A stretch of DNA of 64,000 nucleotides from Taudactylus pleione (GCA_031769625.1 JAUIMM010000113.1:15743501-15807500); one strand, 5' to 3'; shown: positions 22,309-34,990, counted from the stretch's first letter. Program-made: numbers and translations. Notes: generated from the sequence alone by a model not told the origin.

Positions 22309-23496
22309 GTGATCATGAATTGGAAGACAAACATATTTGTATGTATGTAAGAGATACCGGTAATTGAAAGTCAAAAATAACATCATATACATGTTCTGTA
22401 TTGATACATGTATCTTATTGTGAATGGATATTACATTCTAATATATTTCTATTTTATTTATTTCAGTAACAGAATTGTAGATGTTACACTTTAAAAGTAC
22501 TATTTATATCTATTTATATCCTTCCCCCCTCTTTAACACTATGATGTGTATTCATTAATGACATGAATTACTCTTTGTATTCTGACCAGCTTTATTTCTT
22601 CCTAGTCTACTGTGAAAAGGTAGATATCAGACATCAGACAATGTACAATGGAAGAAAGCTTTTACAGGAGGTTTAATGATGTTTACATCTTGTAATAGTG
22701 GAGTCCATGGAATTATGGCCGGATTAAGCCTTCGGGAGGCCCTAAAGACAGGGGGGTCCTCTTGTCAGCACCGCACCCCTGTCTGTGCTTGCTGTGTCTG
22801 TCCCCCAGCACCTCCATGACTCAGCAGCGCAGGTCCTACCTGCACTTCTACAGCTGGAGCAGACTCTGGAGCCTCCTCTCGGTATGGACGGATGTAGACT
22901 TTTCTTTTAGAGGGAAGGGTGGTTTAAGAATTAAATCTGACTATTTCCACTTTCAGTCCCAACTCTTTTGGGCCCTGCTCCTCTCTACACTGCATTCGGA
23001 CACAGGCTGAGCACATCTACTGAGTGGGATGCAGGTCTGTGTGCTATATGTAACACTGTGTGGCCGGGCATTGCCGTCACCGCTGCTGCAGTCACTGGCA
23101 CTATACCATGTGTTTGCAGCCCGTCTGGTAAGTAACGGGTGAGGAGAACTGTAACACAGACCTGGTTATGCATGGTGCGCAGGCTGTGAGTTATGCACTG
23201 GTCAGTGCTGGGAGACGGGCACACATCTATATAATCTGACTGTACTGGAAAATAGTGTGTTCTGTGTATATTCTATCAGTGGCTGTTGCACCTCAGTGGT
23301 TAGATCTCTGTGCACCATACCATAACTCTATGTATTACACCATGCCTACCTTATGGTTGTCCTTTAGAGGGTAATGCACCTCACACACTGACCTGATCAG
23401 GACCATCTGCAACACCCTTCCCCAGTGCTTCATATTGGTACCTCTTATAGTGGCAGCACTGGACGTACAACTGTACTGCTGCCACATAAGGAACAC
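22309..23496. other. No gene; scattered repeat fragments
   Basis: 22718-22790 begins GGCCGGATTAAGCC, similar to the outer bases of the hAT element at 11309, so it may be a fragment of that group. 22895-22960 resembles 20680-20720. Nothing else is recognised. Confidence 0.45.
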
Positions 23497-23499
23497 TTT

Positions 23500-24285
23500 G
23501 GGGTCTATTTACTAACATAGCACTTTTCACTGAGAAAACGCCCCTCCTGCTTTGCCTGCTACCGCAGCAAAGCAGGAGGCGGCTACTGCAATAGTTACTA
23601 TTGCTACTCCTGCTGAAGAGGGTGATCGGTAAATCACCCCCTCTGCGGTGAGAGCTCAGGCACACAGCGCATATGGGGATACATCACAATGGACACATTG
23701 CTCAGCAGTTCTGCGCTGACCTTCTGTTTTATTTTCTCCCCACTGGCTTGAAATATGTATATGGGAGATATAGGAGGAGGAGGCTGTGGCTGGTTTCAGT
23801 GAATGAAGTCATGCAGCAGCTCTGCTGTGTAGAAACGACGTGGCTGCTGTCTGCCCGCGTGCTATGGAGATTGGTGGCTCTCGTCCGCCCGCTCATACAT
23901 ACCAGTGCCAGTGCTACAACGCTGCAGCTCCGAGTTTTTTTTTTTTAACACAGCTTTATGTAAACTTAACATTACCAAGTGCTAACACTTCCTGGTCCTG
24001 GATGCCTAAACTGAGTCACACAGGACGAGTTACTGGCAGACAGGGGACGCGAAGTGCTAGGGGAGAAGACAGTACACGGTTAGTATTTAACGTAGCTTGA
24101 TAACTTCTGGGGCACTTAGCGCTGCCATAGAAGCCAGTGGCAATGCGATAGAACACAACATATTTAACGCTGGAGGCAGCTTAGTCCAGAACATCCATTA
24201 GTACATATGGAGAAGCGTTATGTACTTGGATTTTCTGTGCCTCTGAGCTCTTGGAGCCCTTAACACTAGTTAGTAAATAGACCCC
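23500..24285. mobile_element. MITE with GGGGTCTATTTACTAAC termini (786 bp, TSD TTT)
   Basis: GGGGTCTATTTACTAACATA at the left, and GTTAGTAAATAGACCCC as its inverse at the right, flanked by TTT at 23497-23499 and 24286-24288. The termini relate to those of 6374-6544 and 16240-17155. Internal hairpins occur, for example CTGCTTTGC...GCAAAGCAG near 23550. Non-coding. Confidence 0.88.
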
Positions 24286-24424
24286 TTTAATTCATAACTA
24301 TAAAATGGCTGCAGAAGCTGTAACATCCATGATGGTGGCTTTGTTCTTGCTTGTCCACACACTAATACTCCTCCACTCTCGCACACACTTTATATGATTT
24401 TTAGTATAATGCGTGCGTGCCAGT

Positions 24425-25066
24425 ATTCTTCAGTGTGTGTGAAAGGTGCAGGGTGTGTGTGAGGCACAAAGTGTGAGAGATAGGCACAGTGCATGTGTGC
24501 GTGTGTGTGAGATGCACAGTGTGTGTAAGAGGCAGACAGTGTGTGTGTGTGTGAGAGGAACAATGTGTGTAAGAGGCACAGTGCATGTGTGCGTGTGTGT
24601 GAGATGCACAGTGTGTGTAAGAGGCAGACAGTGTGTGTGAGAGGAACAATGTGTGTAAGAGGCACAGTGTATGTGAGAAGCACAGTGTGTGTGAGAGGTA
24701 CAGTATGTGTAAGAGGTACAGTATGTGTAAGAGGCAGACAGTGTGTGTGAGAGGCACAGTGTGTGTGAGAGGCACAATGTGTGTAAGAGGTAGACAGTGT
24801 GTGTGAGAGACACAGTGTGTGTGAGAGACACAGTGTGTGTGAGAGGAACAGTATGTGTGAGAGGCACAGTGAGTGTGAGAGGCAGACAGTGTGTGTGAGA
24901 GGTACAGTGTGTGTAAGAGGCACAGTGTGTGTGAGAGGCACAGCATGTGTGAGAGGCACAGTGTGTGTGAGAGGCAGACAGTGTGTGTGAGAGGCACAGT
25001 GTGTGTGAGAGGCAGACAGTGTGTGAGAGGCACAGTGTGTGTGAGAGGCACAGTGTGTGTGAGAGG
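24425..25066. repeat. Minisatellite of GTGTGTGAGAGGCACA units
   Basis: About 38 copies of a 16-18-bp unit (GTGTGTGTGAGAGGCACA with GGCAGACA variants). The 233-codon minus frame and other long frames across it result from units of mostly 18 bp. Confidence 0.93.
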
Positions 25067-25158
25067 CATGGGTGTAACTATTTTCACCATTGGTTGGGAC
25101 ATAGGGGCCCTTACAAACTTTTGCTATGGGGCCTTCAAATAACTAGTTACGCCCCTGA
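25067..25158. repeat. Fragment of the GTAACT-ended dispersed element
   Basis: GGCATGGGTGTAACTATTTT to CTAGTTACGCCCCTG, with imperfect inverted ends, similar to the right part of about 7337-7502. It directly abuts the minisatellite. Confidence 0.55.
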
Positions 25159-25845
25159 CTGACATTTTTGGATTCTCTACCAGTATACGTTGGTTATGTC
25201 TGTTGGTATAAAAGGTGATACAAATCTATATTGGTATAACATGATGAGTACCCTTCCATGATTAACATGATCAGGAACCCTGTTGGTGTAAAATGATGGG
25301 CATCTTTGCTGCTTCATTGTAAGTGGCACCACTACTCAATATAACAGGATGTGCTGCACTGGCATTGTAATGTGATGGGCACCTTTGCTAATATTATATA
25401 TAGGTCATCACAGCTGGTATAAAATTCTAGGCACCAATCAGCTGATATATATAGGAAAAGATACCAACGCGTTTCTCCATATCATACAATCACCATGTTA
25501 TTTCATTTTATCGCAGCCCAGAAATTATCCCTCTGATCAGAGGATGCATGAATCCAAAATGTTTGCAAAATACGCATTCACTATTAGACAGCAATGAAAC
25601 TTGAAATACTTCTTTAAAATATCAGAAACAACTCGCTGTCTCACATCCAAGAAAAAAAAGACACAAACATGCACACATGAAATACATGAACAATGAAAAA
25701 AGTACCAATCAGCATAGTGGTGCATAAGCAGACAACCAATCACAAACTGAGCAGTAGTGCCAGTATTCATCATCATCATCATCTCTATCCCTTTCATCCT
25801 CTGCAGTCTCTGGCAGGCTTATGTGTAGGAATGTGCACAGTCACA
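25159..25845. other. No recognisable feature
   Basis: AT-rich DNA with a short AT-rich repeat of TGATGGGCACCTTTGC type (25290-25385) and a (CAT)n tract at 25769-25783. Confidence 0.45.
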
Positions 25846-26768
25846 CGAGGTATGTCTATAAAATAACGAGACCTAGTATACAAAGCTGTCAGAACCGGTT
25901 CTAACGGCATACGTAGTAACCTTCAACTTGTCTGAACCTTAATGACAAGCAGCAACACTCTATGATGTTCTGTTGATTGTGTTTTCTGTAGAGTGACGAA
26001 AAAATTCTAAGTTTAAAAGCTGAACAACATGTCAATTTGAATTTTTTAGTAAAATTGCACAAAACAACAACAGAATGTTTTCAAATGCTTACTACGGCCT
26101 ATGGGAATGACTGCCTGTCTCGTGCGCGTGTGTTTGAGTGGCACAAAAGATTCGGTGACAAAAGACACTGGAAAACACCGTCATCACCAAGAATGAAAAA
26201 AGCTCGTCAAAGCAAGTCAAAATTCAAAGCAATGCTCATTGTGTTTTTTTCGATATCAAGTATGTAATTTTGCAAGAATGGGTTCCAGAAGGCACAACAG
26301 GTAACCAGCATTATTATAAGGAAGTTTTGAAAAAGCTGAGAGAAAGTCAGAAAGAAACGGCCGCAAGTGTGGACAAATGGTTTCATTCCTCACCAGGACA
26401 ATGACCCTGCTCACACAGCACTTTCTGTGAAGCAGTCTTTGCCCAACAATCACATTACTACACTTGAACATCCTCCATATTTGCCCGATTTAGCACCTTG
26501 CGACTTTTATCTTTTCCCAAAAGATAAATCAGTGCTTAAAGGGACACATTTTCAATCAGTTGATGCTGTAAAGAAGAAAACGTCAGATATGTTGAAACAA
26601 CTAAGAGAAACTGATTTGCTCCATGCCTTCCACCAGTGGAAAACAAGACTACAGCGATGTATTAGTACAAATGGGGAGTATATTGAAGGGGACAAACATT
26701 ACATTTGTAATACTAATAAATAAAGATGGGTTATTTAATCAGTCTCGTTATTTAATAGACATACCTCG
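25846..26768 (+). mobile_element. Internally deleted mariner element
   Basis: Terminal inverted repeats of about 27 bp start CGAGGTATGTCTATAAAATA at the left, and the inverse at the right ends TAGACATACCTCG. The right flank is TA, and the left flank is CA where TA is expected. At 923 bp it is shorter than the 1.2-1.3 kb usual for mariner, matching the missing middle of its transposase. Confidence 0.9.
26037..26723 (+). pseudogene. Mariner transposase pseudogene
   Basis: The first part (26037-26200) encodes an N-terminal domain with the FQMLTTAYGNDCLSRARVFE segment typical of mariner helix-turn-helix regions. It then jumps to SKFKAMLIVFF, so the DNA-binding linker and the region around the first catalytic aspartate are lost. 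In another frame, 26367-26720 keeps HQDNDPAHTA and HPPYLPDLAPCDFYLFP, which carry the second and third catalytic aspartates of the DD34D triad, and ends NGEYIEGDKH. With a large deletion and frameshifts it cannot make an active transposase. Confidence 0.9.
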
Positions 26769-28234
26769 TAGGTGTGCCCATCTTCACGTAAATTACACTA
26801 ACTGGCCTAACATTCACTCTGTATCAGGCCCTTTGTGTGCGAACTGTCATTCATCTGTCTGTCAGTAATCCCATTTTTGTTTTATCCTTGTCTAAAGTGT
26901 TAACTTTTTCAAAAACTTGCTTTCACAATATGCTAAGTGGTTACTATTCATTAGGTGATACTGAGGCTGTTAATAGACGCCATAAAGGAAATCCGACCAA
27001 TAATGTTACATTTAACATCCATTTCCAATTAACCGGCACTTATGTAACTAGGGACAATTCTACTTTCCAGGAACAATAATAAAAAATAGCTTGAGATGCT
27101 GATTCAATCATTCTGCGTCTGAACAATTGTTTCACCATGTGAACATATGATTTCATGCAATCTCTTTATAGTTGCCAACATTGAAAATAAGATGTATAAT
27201 ATTACACTCCCTGGCATCTAATAATAACAACCAATCACTAAACTTGGACAAGATTGTGTCAATTAAAAGTAGTAAATGTTGCTCCTTTGAATAAACATGT
27301 GAATTTTTTTTGGAGCTTTATATAATGTTATTAGTTTTAAGCACGCATAGTTCTATCCTGTTTCAGTTTTTATGTGAAGTAATTGAACAGTCATCAGCGG
27401 TTGCACATAACTCTCTGGCATGCGTTGGTTCCAGGATACCTCCCCATGACTTTACCTAACACTTGTGTTAATAGTACACAGTGATAGTCTTTATGAAATG
27501 GTTTGTAATAGAGAATGTGGAAGTAATAACTAGTTCCAGAGCCATTACACAGGCGTGATCAGAGACACGATAGGAACTGCTAAGTTATGTATTATAGGAG
27601 GTAAAAATGGTAACAGTAATGATAACTGCAATGGCAAACTTAAAATTCTCAACGAAAGGACCCCACACATCTGAGCCACGATTCCCCATGCTGCCGACAC
27701 CGACCTGATCAGCCAATCGGCAACCAAAACCGCCAATCCACAGTTCCATCAGCAGATCGGGGAAATTCAACATGTTAAAAATTCCAGACTCACCGGTTCC
27801 GACCATTTTCGGTCGGGAATTAGGGAATCGAGATTTTTCAACACAAATATCCCCAATGCCTCGGCCAAGACATTGGCAGAACATGGAATTGCGGCCATCC
27901 GTCGCTGATGTATGGCAAGAACATGTGGACTTTTTATTTTCTATAATCTTGCAGCAAAGAATGAATACTTTAAATTAAATAACTTTATTTAAAATGTGTT
28001 TTTATCTTTCTTCTGCAGCAATAAATTAAATCCACCACATTATAAATAAAGCACAAGATTCCAATGTGCCTTTTTTTAGCATTGCATATATTACTATTAT
28101 TGTTTTTGATCCGTAAGGTACTATTGTGCTCTGCAATGCCATATACTGTGGAAAATAGAGCATTCATGAAACAAGAATGTACATGGAGGACAATATAAAT
28201 GCAGATGTGAACACAAAGGGTTTTGAAGGCCCTG
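26769..28234. other. No recognisable feature
   Basis: Mostly AT-rich DNA with short open frames that I do not recognise and no clear terminal repeats. 27540-27930 has somewhat higher G+C. A short GGCCCTGCTCAAGAGAG segment near 28220 resembles GGCCCTGCTCGTGAGAG near 52462. Confidence 0.45.
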
Positions 28235-28275
28235 CTCAAGAGAGAGAGAGAGAGAGGGGGGGGGGGGGGGAGGGG

Positions 28276-28317
<42 letters not shown>

Positions 28318-28318
28318 T
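28235..28318. repeat. (GA)n / G-run microsatellite
   Basis: A GAGAGA tract, a run of about 15 G interrupted by A, then another GAGAGA tract. Confidence 0.95.
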
Positions 28319-28384
28319 TACAGTCTAGCAGGTAAGGGTTGATATAAGAGTTGCAAGTGTGACTGAGAATGGAGATTGGAATAC

Positions 28385-29415
28385 AAGGGTATAGCAGTGA
28401 AGGTAGTATAGATGGGATGCAAGGGTATACCAGTCAGAGTAATATAGATGGGGTGCATGGGGTATACCAGTGATAGTAGTATAGATGGGATGCAAGGGTA
28501 TACCTGTGAGAGCAGTATAGATGGGATGATGTAGGGTTATACCAGTGAGAGTAGTATAATTGGGATGCAAGGGTATACCAGTGAGAGTAGTATAGATGGG
28601 ATGCAAGGGTATACCAGTGAGAGTAGTATAGATGGGATGCAAGGGTATACCAGTAAGAGTAGTATATAAATGGGATGCAGGGGTATACCAGTGAGAGTAG
28701 TATAGATGGGATGATGCAGGGGTATATCAGTGAGAGTAGTATAGATGGGATGCAGGGGTATACCAGTGATAGTGGTATAGATGGGATGCAGGGGTATACC
28801 AGTGATAGTATAGATGGGATGCAGGGGTATACCAGTGAGAGTAGTATAGATGGGATGATGTAGGGGTATATCAGTGAGAATAGTATAGATGGGATGCATG
28901 GGTATACCAGTGAGAATAATATAGATGGGATAATGTAGGGGTATATCAGTGAGAGTAGTATAGATGGGATGCAGGGGTATACCAGTGATAGTGGTATAGA
29001 TGGGATGCAGGGGTATATCAATGAGAGTAGTATAGATGGCATGATGTAGGGGTATATCAGTGAGAGTAGTATAGATGGGATGCAGGGGTATACCAGTGAT
29101 AGTAGTATAGATGGGATGCAGGGGTATACCAGTGAGAGAAGTATAGATGGGATGATGTAGGGGTATATCAGTGAGAATAGTATAGATGGGATGATGTAGG
29201 GGTATATCAGTGAGAGTAGTATAGATGGGGTGTAGGGTTACACCAGTGTGAGTAGTATAGATGGGATGCAGGGGTATACCAGTGAGAGTAGTATAGATGT
29301 GATGCAAGGATATACTAGTGAGAGTAGTATAGATGGGATGATGCAAGGGTATACCAATGAGAGTAGTATAGATGGGATGCAGGGGTACACCAGTGAGAGT
29401 AGTATAGATGGGACT
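28385..29415. repeat. 36/39-bp minisatellite
   Basis: About 28 tandem units of GATGGGATGCAGGGGTATAC, then CAGTGAGAGTAGTATA. Some carry an extra GAT (GATGATG), making 39 bp. Both lengths are multiples of three, which explains the uninterrupted frames of 202 and 300 codons on the minus strand. The peptides (IYTTLTGIPLHP repeats) have no sign of selection or a gene context. Confidence 0.93.
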
Positions 29416-29803
29416 AGAGCAAACTTGCTGACTTTTCATATCTCCTCTCTGAGAAAAGCTTGGATAGAAGATGCAGATGACGACTCCAGGGGCGGGACCA
29501 GGCTCTTTACATCCTTAGTACCTGTCGCAGCAAAATGTCATAAATAGCAGGCACACAGGCACAGGGCGAGGCTAAAACTATTTCATTTTTCTAGAATCAC
29601 ATCTTATTGGCCCGACTCCTCCCTATAGACCCACAATTCATATTATCTTCCAATCCTACCCACTCATTAGTAAGAGAGCGGGATGCAGGAGATCCACCCA
29701 CTCTTCTGGGGGTCCGGGAGATTACCCCAAAATTGGGGGTCCCCCGGACATCCCAAGAGAGTAGGTAAGTATGGACTACAGTAGTCTCTAATAAAGAGGT
29801 GTT
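29416..29803. other. No recognisable feature
   Basis: Unique DNA between the minisatellite and the LTR-like unit. It includes an imperfect GGGGGTCCGGGAGATTA/GGGGGTCCCCCGG stretch near 29706-29745. Confidence 0.4.
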
Positions 29804-31289
29804 TGTCATGTTTAGCGTCCTGGAGTCCCCTACTGAGGGGCTGGAAGTTGTGAACCCAGGTCAAGGAAGGAATCAGGGGCGAGGGGCCTGGATGTTCAGT
29901 CTCCTCGTCCACAAGCATCGGATGTTGGCGAGACCTGACCTAGGGTGCGGAGTCTAACCTGCCGGGAGGTGTTCATCAGTGATCCCTCCAAGCGGGATAG
30001 GGGTTTCAGCTGCACCCGGCCAGCAGGTCACAGTCCCCAGGTCAGGGATCCGATGCGAGTGGGAATGGAAAAAGACACACCACTTTGTCCACTGGAAATA
30101 TAATCTCTGTACCACTAGTACAGAGTAAGCACAATAGAAATGTTTCCTGAAGAAGTGCTGTGGGAGAACAGAGAAAGGAAATCCACTGAGGAGTATGTTC
30201 TGTAGCTAACACTGGAGAATAAGGATATGCTGCTGACTCGAGGAGAAGGAGGATCTGTACTTTGTACACCACTGTGCGTACCGAGTACACAGGCAAAAGG
30301 TGTTCTGGTGCTCTGCTGCACCAAAAGGTGTCACTTGGAGTTGTACACGGACAGAGACAAGGATATGGCACTTGTAAATATTACACAGGCAAAGGCACTT
30401 GAAATAGCACACAGAGGGCCTGATTCAGAGCCGCTCGTAAGTGGACGCTCGTTCGTAGTCAGTCGATGTTGTCCAACCACGCATGCGTCGGTGTAACAGT
30501 GCGCATGTGCGTACGTCTAATTGCGGTAATTTTTCAGTCGATTGTAGACACAGCGAACAGGAAGTGACATGTCAAATGTGATTGACAGAACTGTCCGTTT
30601 AGGGGTGGTGACGGGGGTGGAGATGGAAAAACGCAGGCGTGTCGAGGCGTTTTTTGGGCGTACATAAATTATCTTATGCGAGCGCCAAATGTGAATGGAA
30701 CAAGTGATACGTCACTGTCTCATACAATTTCCATTAAGACTGCTCACTCAGCTTGTGGTCTGGTATAGTCTACCGCAATGACGATGGTCTCTTCGTACTT
30801 CCCTGGGCTCATCGATGGTGTAGCGATTTATCAATTGAGGCCCCAAAAACAATAATCTTTTAATTGCAAAACTGCTTGTAAGGTGTTTAGGAAATAGACC
30901 TTTTTTAGTAGCTAAAAACTGAACGCAGGTGAACTACTCAGCTGCTAATTTCTGGGTCATACAATCAATTTGCTAACAAATGGTTTTTTTTGGGGGGGGG
31001 CTTTTAAAATATTTGTAAGTGTTTCTTTTTTAGGGAAACAATATTGTACGCATGTTTTTTTTTTTTCATAATTTTTTTGGGGACAAGAAACCAATCGTCC
31101 TTTTGTTTTTTGATAAGTGTTAATTAAAACTCATAAATTGTTTTTAACCCTTGTTTTTTTTTTTAAATTAAATGTTTCTATTTCCATTGTATTGTTTCTA
31201 AGTTTGTTTGAGGGATTACCTTTTAACCAGTTTTGGAATAAATCAACAATAGAATTTTGCCGATTTTTTTAATTTTTTCCATAAACATA

Positions 31290-31295
31290 TTTATT
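31290..31295 (-). terminator. Poly(A) signal of the Myb-like B gene, copy 1
   Basis: AATAAA on the minus strand about 185 bases after the B stop codon. The same signal lies at the same place in copy 2 (58201-58206). Confidence 0.6.
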
Positions 31296-31479
31296 TTAAG
31301 GTAAAAAATTTTCAAAATGATTTGGGCCACACACACACACACACACAAAATAAGTGGCATTTGAACTAAAAAAATAAAAAAAAATTAAAACAATTCCCAA
31401 GAAAGGAGAAGGAGGTTGTTGTCATGAAGGAATATGGGGCAAACACAGAGATGGATTGTGGGGTAATTAGCCAGTGCTG

Positions 31480-32615
31480 TCATCGCCTTTTAGGCCATTT
31501 GGCCGGGTGTTGGAGGGAGCCGGAACGGGGCCGGGAGCTCCTTCGGCTGGCCTGGCCAGAGGCAGATGTTGTGGCCTCTGGACTAGGCATAGGGCTAAGC
31601 ACATTTGGAGGGATGGCTGTTGTTGTGCCAGAGGTGGAGGGTCCTGATGTTCCGGCAGGAAGGGAGGCCGGCTCCAACATGTGCTGGCGAACGAGCTGCT
31701 CCAAGGCATTTGCTATTCTCACGTTGGCCCCAGTATTGTCGCCAGGGCATTGCAATTCTCACGTTGGCCGCAGTATTTTCCTCCAGGGCGTCCGCCACCC
31801 GTAGCAGATTGGCGTCCATCCTCAGCAGAATCTTGGTGTGCTGATCTGTTTTTACATTGAGATCAGTGAGGAGGGCCACTGCCTGCGAGGGGGAATGCCC
31901 TGGACTGTCTTCCACAGGGTCCCCAGCTGGATCTACTGCTTCCTCCCCTGCAGAGCCAGAAGAAATTCTGCGGCCACAGCTCACCTCTGGAGCAGACTCA
32001 TCCGCCTGTGTCTCTGTGAGAAAAAAGAGAAAAGAGTAAAATTATAATCTAGATATTTTACAAAACACATTTCTGAGTTGTTAAAATAACAACATTTACC
32101 TGGGGCAACATGAGGAGCTGCAAAGTCTGGCATGTCGGTATCCATGTTCGACACGCCCAACACCTCCTCATCCTGCACACACCCCTGTGCCAGCTCCTCC
32201 AAATCCGTGAGCTCAAGTGACACAGGGGTGGGACCCCCACCTGTCCCCCCTGCATGCCTAGCCCTATGAGCCAGTTTTTGTTTAAGCCGATATTTGAAGT
32301 CGCTCCATCTGTTGGTTAAAAAGTTGGCATTATTACTGCAGTATTTGGACCTGTAAACACTTTTTAGTCAAATGTAGTTTTTACGTACCGGCGTTTAACC
32401 TCCCGGGTTGAACGTTCAAACTCACCCACCCCATTGACACCACTGGCTATGTCGTCCCACAGTTTCCATCTCTGGGTTGCACCCATATTCCTTGGTGCCT
32501 GTGCCAGGTTGTCGTTGCACATTTGCACCAAAACCTCCATCTCCTTCCTTGTGAATTGTGGCTGACTTTTTGTTTTGGCCCTAGTTTGCCTACTAGGCCC
32601 AGCAGCCTCTTCCAT
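31480..32615 (-). pseudogene. Harbinger Myb/SANT-like protein B, copy 1 (frameshifted in exon 3)
   Basis: Three exons can be placed by GT/AG sites and by copy 2: 32389-32615, 32100-32308 and 31480-32013. Exon 1, from the ATG in GCCATGG, is open. It encodes a Myb/SANT-like domain starting about residue 20 (FTRKEMEVLVQMCND), with KLWDDIAS and a REVKRRWSDFK motif completed across intron 1. In PIF/Harbinger elements such a protein normally partners the transposase, binds transposon ends and aids nuclear import. Exon 3 holds a 40-bp tandem duplication (ACGTTGGCC at 31721 and 31761 on the plus strand). It is exactly the length difference from copy 2 and shifts the frame before the C-terminal Pro/Ser tail. 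The N-terminal half could still be made. Confidence 0.87.
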
Positions 32616-33867
32616 GGCATCCGCCACACCTTTTTTTTAAATGTTTTAAAAATATTTAAAGTAAAATGTTTCAAATGTAATGTTAAACATAAGCATTTTC
32701 CCCTTAAAAAACAAATACTTACATGGCGCCTCGTGGCTAGTACTTTGCTGCTCTGTACTCATTGACTTTTCCCAATGCAGCAGACCGATTTGGGCCTTCA
32801 GTGATGTTTTTATACATGCGTCAGCATTATTCGGCCGCATCATTCATTGTGCGCTCCTATTGTCCGTCCTTAATTTGAGCGGGAAAATAAAGCCTATTTA
32901 TGGCTTGGTGTGACTCCATTCGAGGTGGCATTTTTGGATTGTTGGAGGAATCTCGGTGTAATGGTTTGTAGTTTGGTTAGTGGAGCGTGAAGGAGTTGTT
33001 TGTATTTTTTTGATGGAGCATTTTTGTATTACTTTTTTTGTTTTAAGTTAGCAGTTTTGCGTATTTTTATTTTCTATTTTTATTTATATTTTTGAGTATT
33101 TCAATAAATCCCATAAACATTTATTAATAAATTTTGGAAAACTTTTTATATTGTTTTTTTTTTGGTTTAAAGTTATTTTGGCTGGAACCCAAGTGACCTT
33201 TTATAACTTTTTGATATTTGTCTGTTTTTGGTAAGTGTTTTTGGTTTTATTAATTCACAAGTTAGATGTGTTGGTCTTAGCATATGTTTCGCTAAGAAAT
33301 GTGTGCTTGTTCTGTGTAAAATCATGTCTTAACTCTAAATGTAGCGTACTATTTTGCGAACTAATGTGTGCTTGTTCTGTGTAAAATCATGTCTTAACTC
33401 TAAATGTAGCGTACTATTTTGCGAACTAATGTGTGCTTGTTCTGTGTAAAATCATGTCTTAACTCTAAATGTAGCGTACTATTTTGTGAACTAATGTGTG
33501 CTTGTTCTGTGTAAAATCATGTCTTAACTCTAAATGTAGCGTACTATTTTGCGAACTAATGTGTGCTTGTTCTGTGTAAAATCATGTCTTAACTCTAAAT
33601 GTAGCGTACTATTTTGCGAACTAATGTGTGCTCCCTTCTCTAAATTTTAGAAAACTATATTTGGTTTAATTCCTAGTTTATAAAATTAATCTTAAAAATA
33701 TTTTCTCCTTTTGAAATGTAGGTGGATTTTCATATGACACGACCCAGGCCTGTAAGAATATTTGGTTTTCTTTGAAAAGATAAGTATATTTTTCTTAACA
33801 CATTTGTCTAAAACAATAATTACCTGGCTTAACATTTCAGGTTGATGTTGGTCGTATTATATTGGCC
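32616..33867. promoter_or_regulatory. Divergent intergenic region between Myb-like B and transposase, copy 1
   Basis: The two genes start back to back. The region is T-rich, contains the 65-bp direct-repeat array (33298-33632), and has an apparent 5'-UTR intron of the transposase ending TTAACATTTCAG at 33840. Copy 2 has the same arrangement at 56345-56929. It must hold both promoters, but I cannot point to convincing TATA boxes. Confidence 0.55.
33298..33632. repeat. 65-bp direct repeat array, copy 1
   Basis: Five full units plus a partial one begin at 33298, 33363, 33428, 33493, 33558 and 33623, each AATGTGTGCTTGTTCTGTGT followed by a TCTTAACTCTAAATGTAGCG segment and ACTATTTTGCGAACT. They are almost identical. 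Copy 2 has about four units at the same place. Confidence 0.95.
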
Positions 33868-34990
33868 ATGGTTCCAGAACCCGACCAACCTCAACTTCGT
33901 CCCAGGCATAGGCCTCGTAGGCGTGCAAGGCCCCAGATATATAGAACACGTGTCACCCTTTTTGGAATGCCAGATGATGAGGTGTTAAGGCGCTAACGTC
34001 TGCCTCCAAAAATCATCATAGACACTCTCTCATTAATAGAGAGTGATCTTGAACGGCAAATTGACAGTCCTACAGCAATACCAACACTTACGCAATTAAT
34101 GTCGATGTTACATTTTTGTGCCTCAGGATCCTTTCAAACCACCGTGGGAATAGTGGCAGGAATCTCCCAATCCTCCTTTTCAAGGATCCTGAGGGCAGTG
34201 ATGGATGCACTCTTTAAACACCTCCATCATTTTATTAAAATGATATTGGATATGGGTTCCCTTAATGTGGTGAAGGATAAATTTTACCAAATTGCTGGCT
34301 TCCCACACATCATAGGGGTTGTGGATGGCACTCACATACCACTTTAGCCTCCAGCAAGGCTGGAGGCAATTTTTAGGAACCGCAAGCACTTTCATTCGAT
34401 GAATGTAATGGTGGTATGTGATGCCTCCCTCCAGATCCTGTTCCTGAATGCCAAATTCCGAGGCAGTGCACATGATTCCTTCGTCATCCGGCAATCAGGG
34501 ATTTGGCACAAATTAAACAACCTACAAGCTGGTGATGCATGGCTTCTGGGTAAGTTGACACCTTCTGTTGAAACTAATGCAAAGCTTGGTACACAATGGT
34601 CCTGATGTTGTTTTTTATATTTTCACAGGAGACAGTGGTTACCCTTGCACGCCCTGGCTGCTCACTCCTTATTTGGTTGCCACACCAGGGCCACAAAGTC
34701 AGTATAATTCTGCACTTACAGCCACCAGGCAGGTGGGGGAGTGCTGTATCAGCCTTTTAAAAGGCCGATTCAGATGCCTCCACCGCTCTGGTGGCGACCT
34801 CATGTATTTGCTGGCTATGGTTTAGAAAATTGTGGTCCTGTGTGGGATATTTCACAACATCGCCATAAGGAGTGGAGTCCCAATGCAGCCAGAGGATGCC
34901 TTGCATGAGGATGGCCCCCCCGAGGTTGGTCAGAGGTCAGTATGTGGGGGGGCCATACGCGATCAAATTGTTGCAAGATTTTTTAGGTAA
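33868..34990 (+). pseudogene. Harbinger DDE transposase, copy 1 (three in-frame stops)
   Basis: Exon 1 is 33868-34549 (682 nt, same length as copy 2) and exon 2 starts at 34629 after TTTCACAG. The protein is a PIF/Harbinger DDE nuclease that cuts and rejoins transposon ends. Visible motifs are GVVDGTHIPL (first Asp), GSAHDSF (second Asp), LLGDSGYPCTPWLLTPY, and RQVGECC where the catalytic Glu lies. A TAA at about residue 42 and a TAG after HIPL (copy 2 reads Gln) break exon 1. A TAG at 34823-34825 follows LLAMV and is shared in position with copy 2. Beyond it the frame continues with KIVVLCGIFHNIAIRSG to 34990, the family's conserved C-terminal HN segment. Inactive as it stands. Confidence 0.93.

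Noticed and set aside
24390..25102. Minus-strand frames up to 233 codons (SHTLCLSHT repeats)
   Set aside because: Artefact of the GTGTGTGAGAGGCACA minisatellite.
26837..27079. 80-codon frame after the mariner as a host exon
   Set aside because: No recognisable domain, no convincing splice sites, ordinary AT-rich composition.
28434..29439. Long minus-strand open frames (202 and 300 codons) of IYTTLTGIPLHP repeats
   Set aside because: Produced by minisatellite units of 36 and 39 bp, both multiples of three. Open frames on several frames at once and no gene context.
34180..34494. 104-codon minus-strand frame inside the transposase
   Set aside because: Antisense shadow of a conserved coding region. 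The matching antisense frame in copy 2 follows the same codons.
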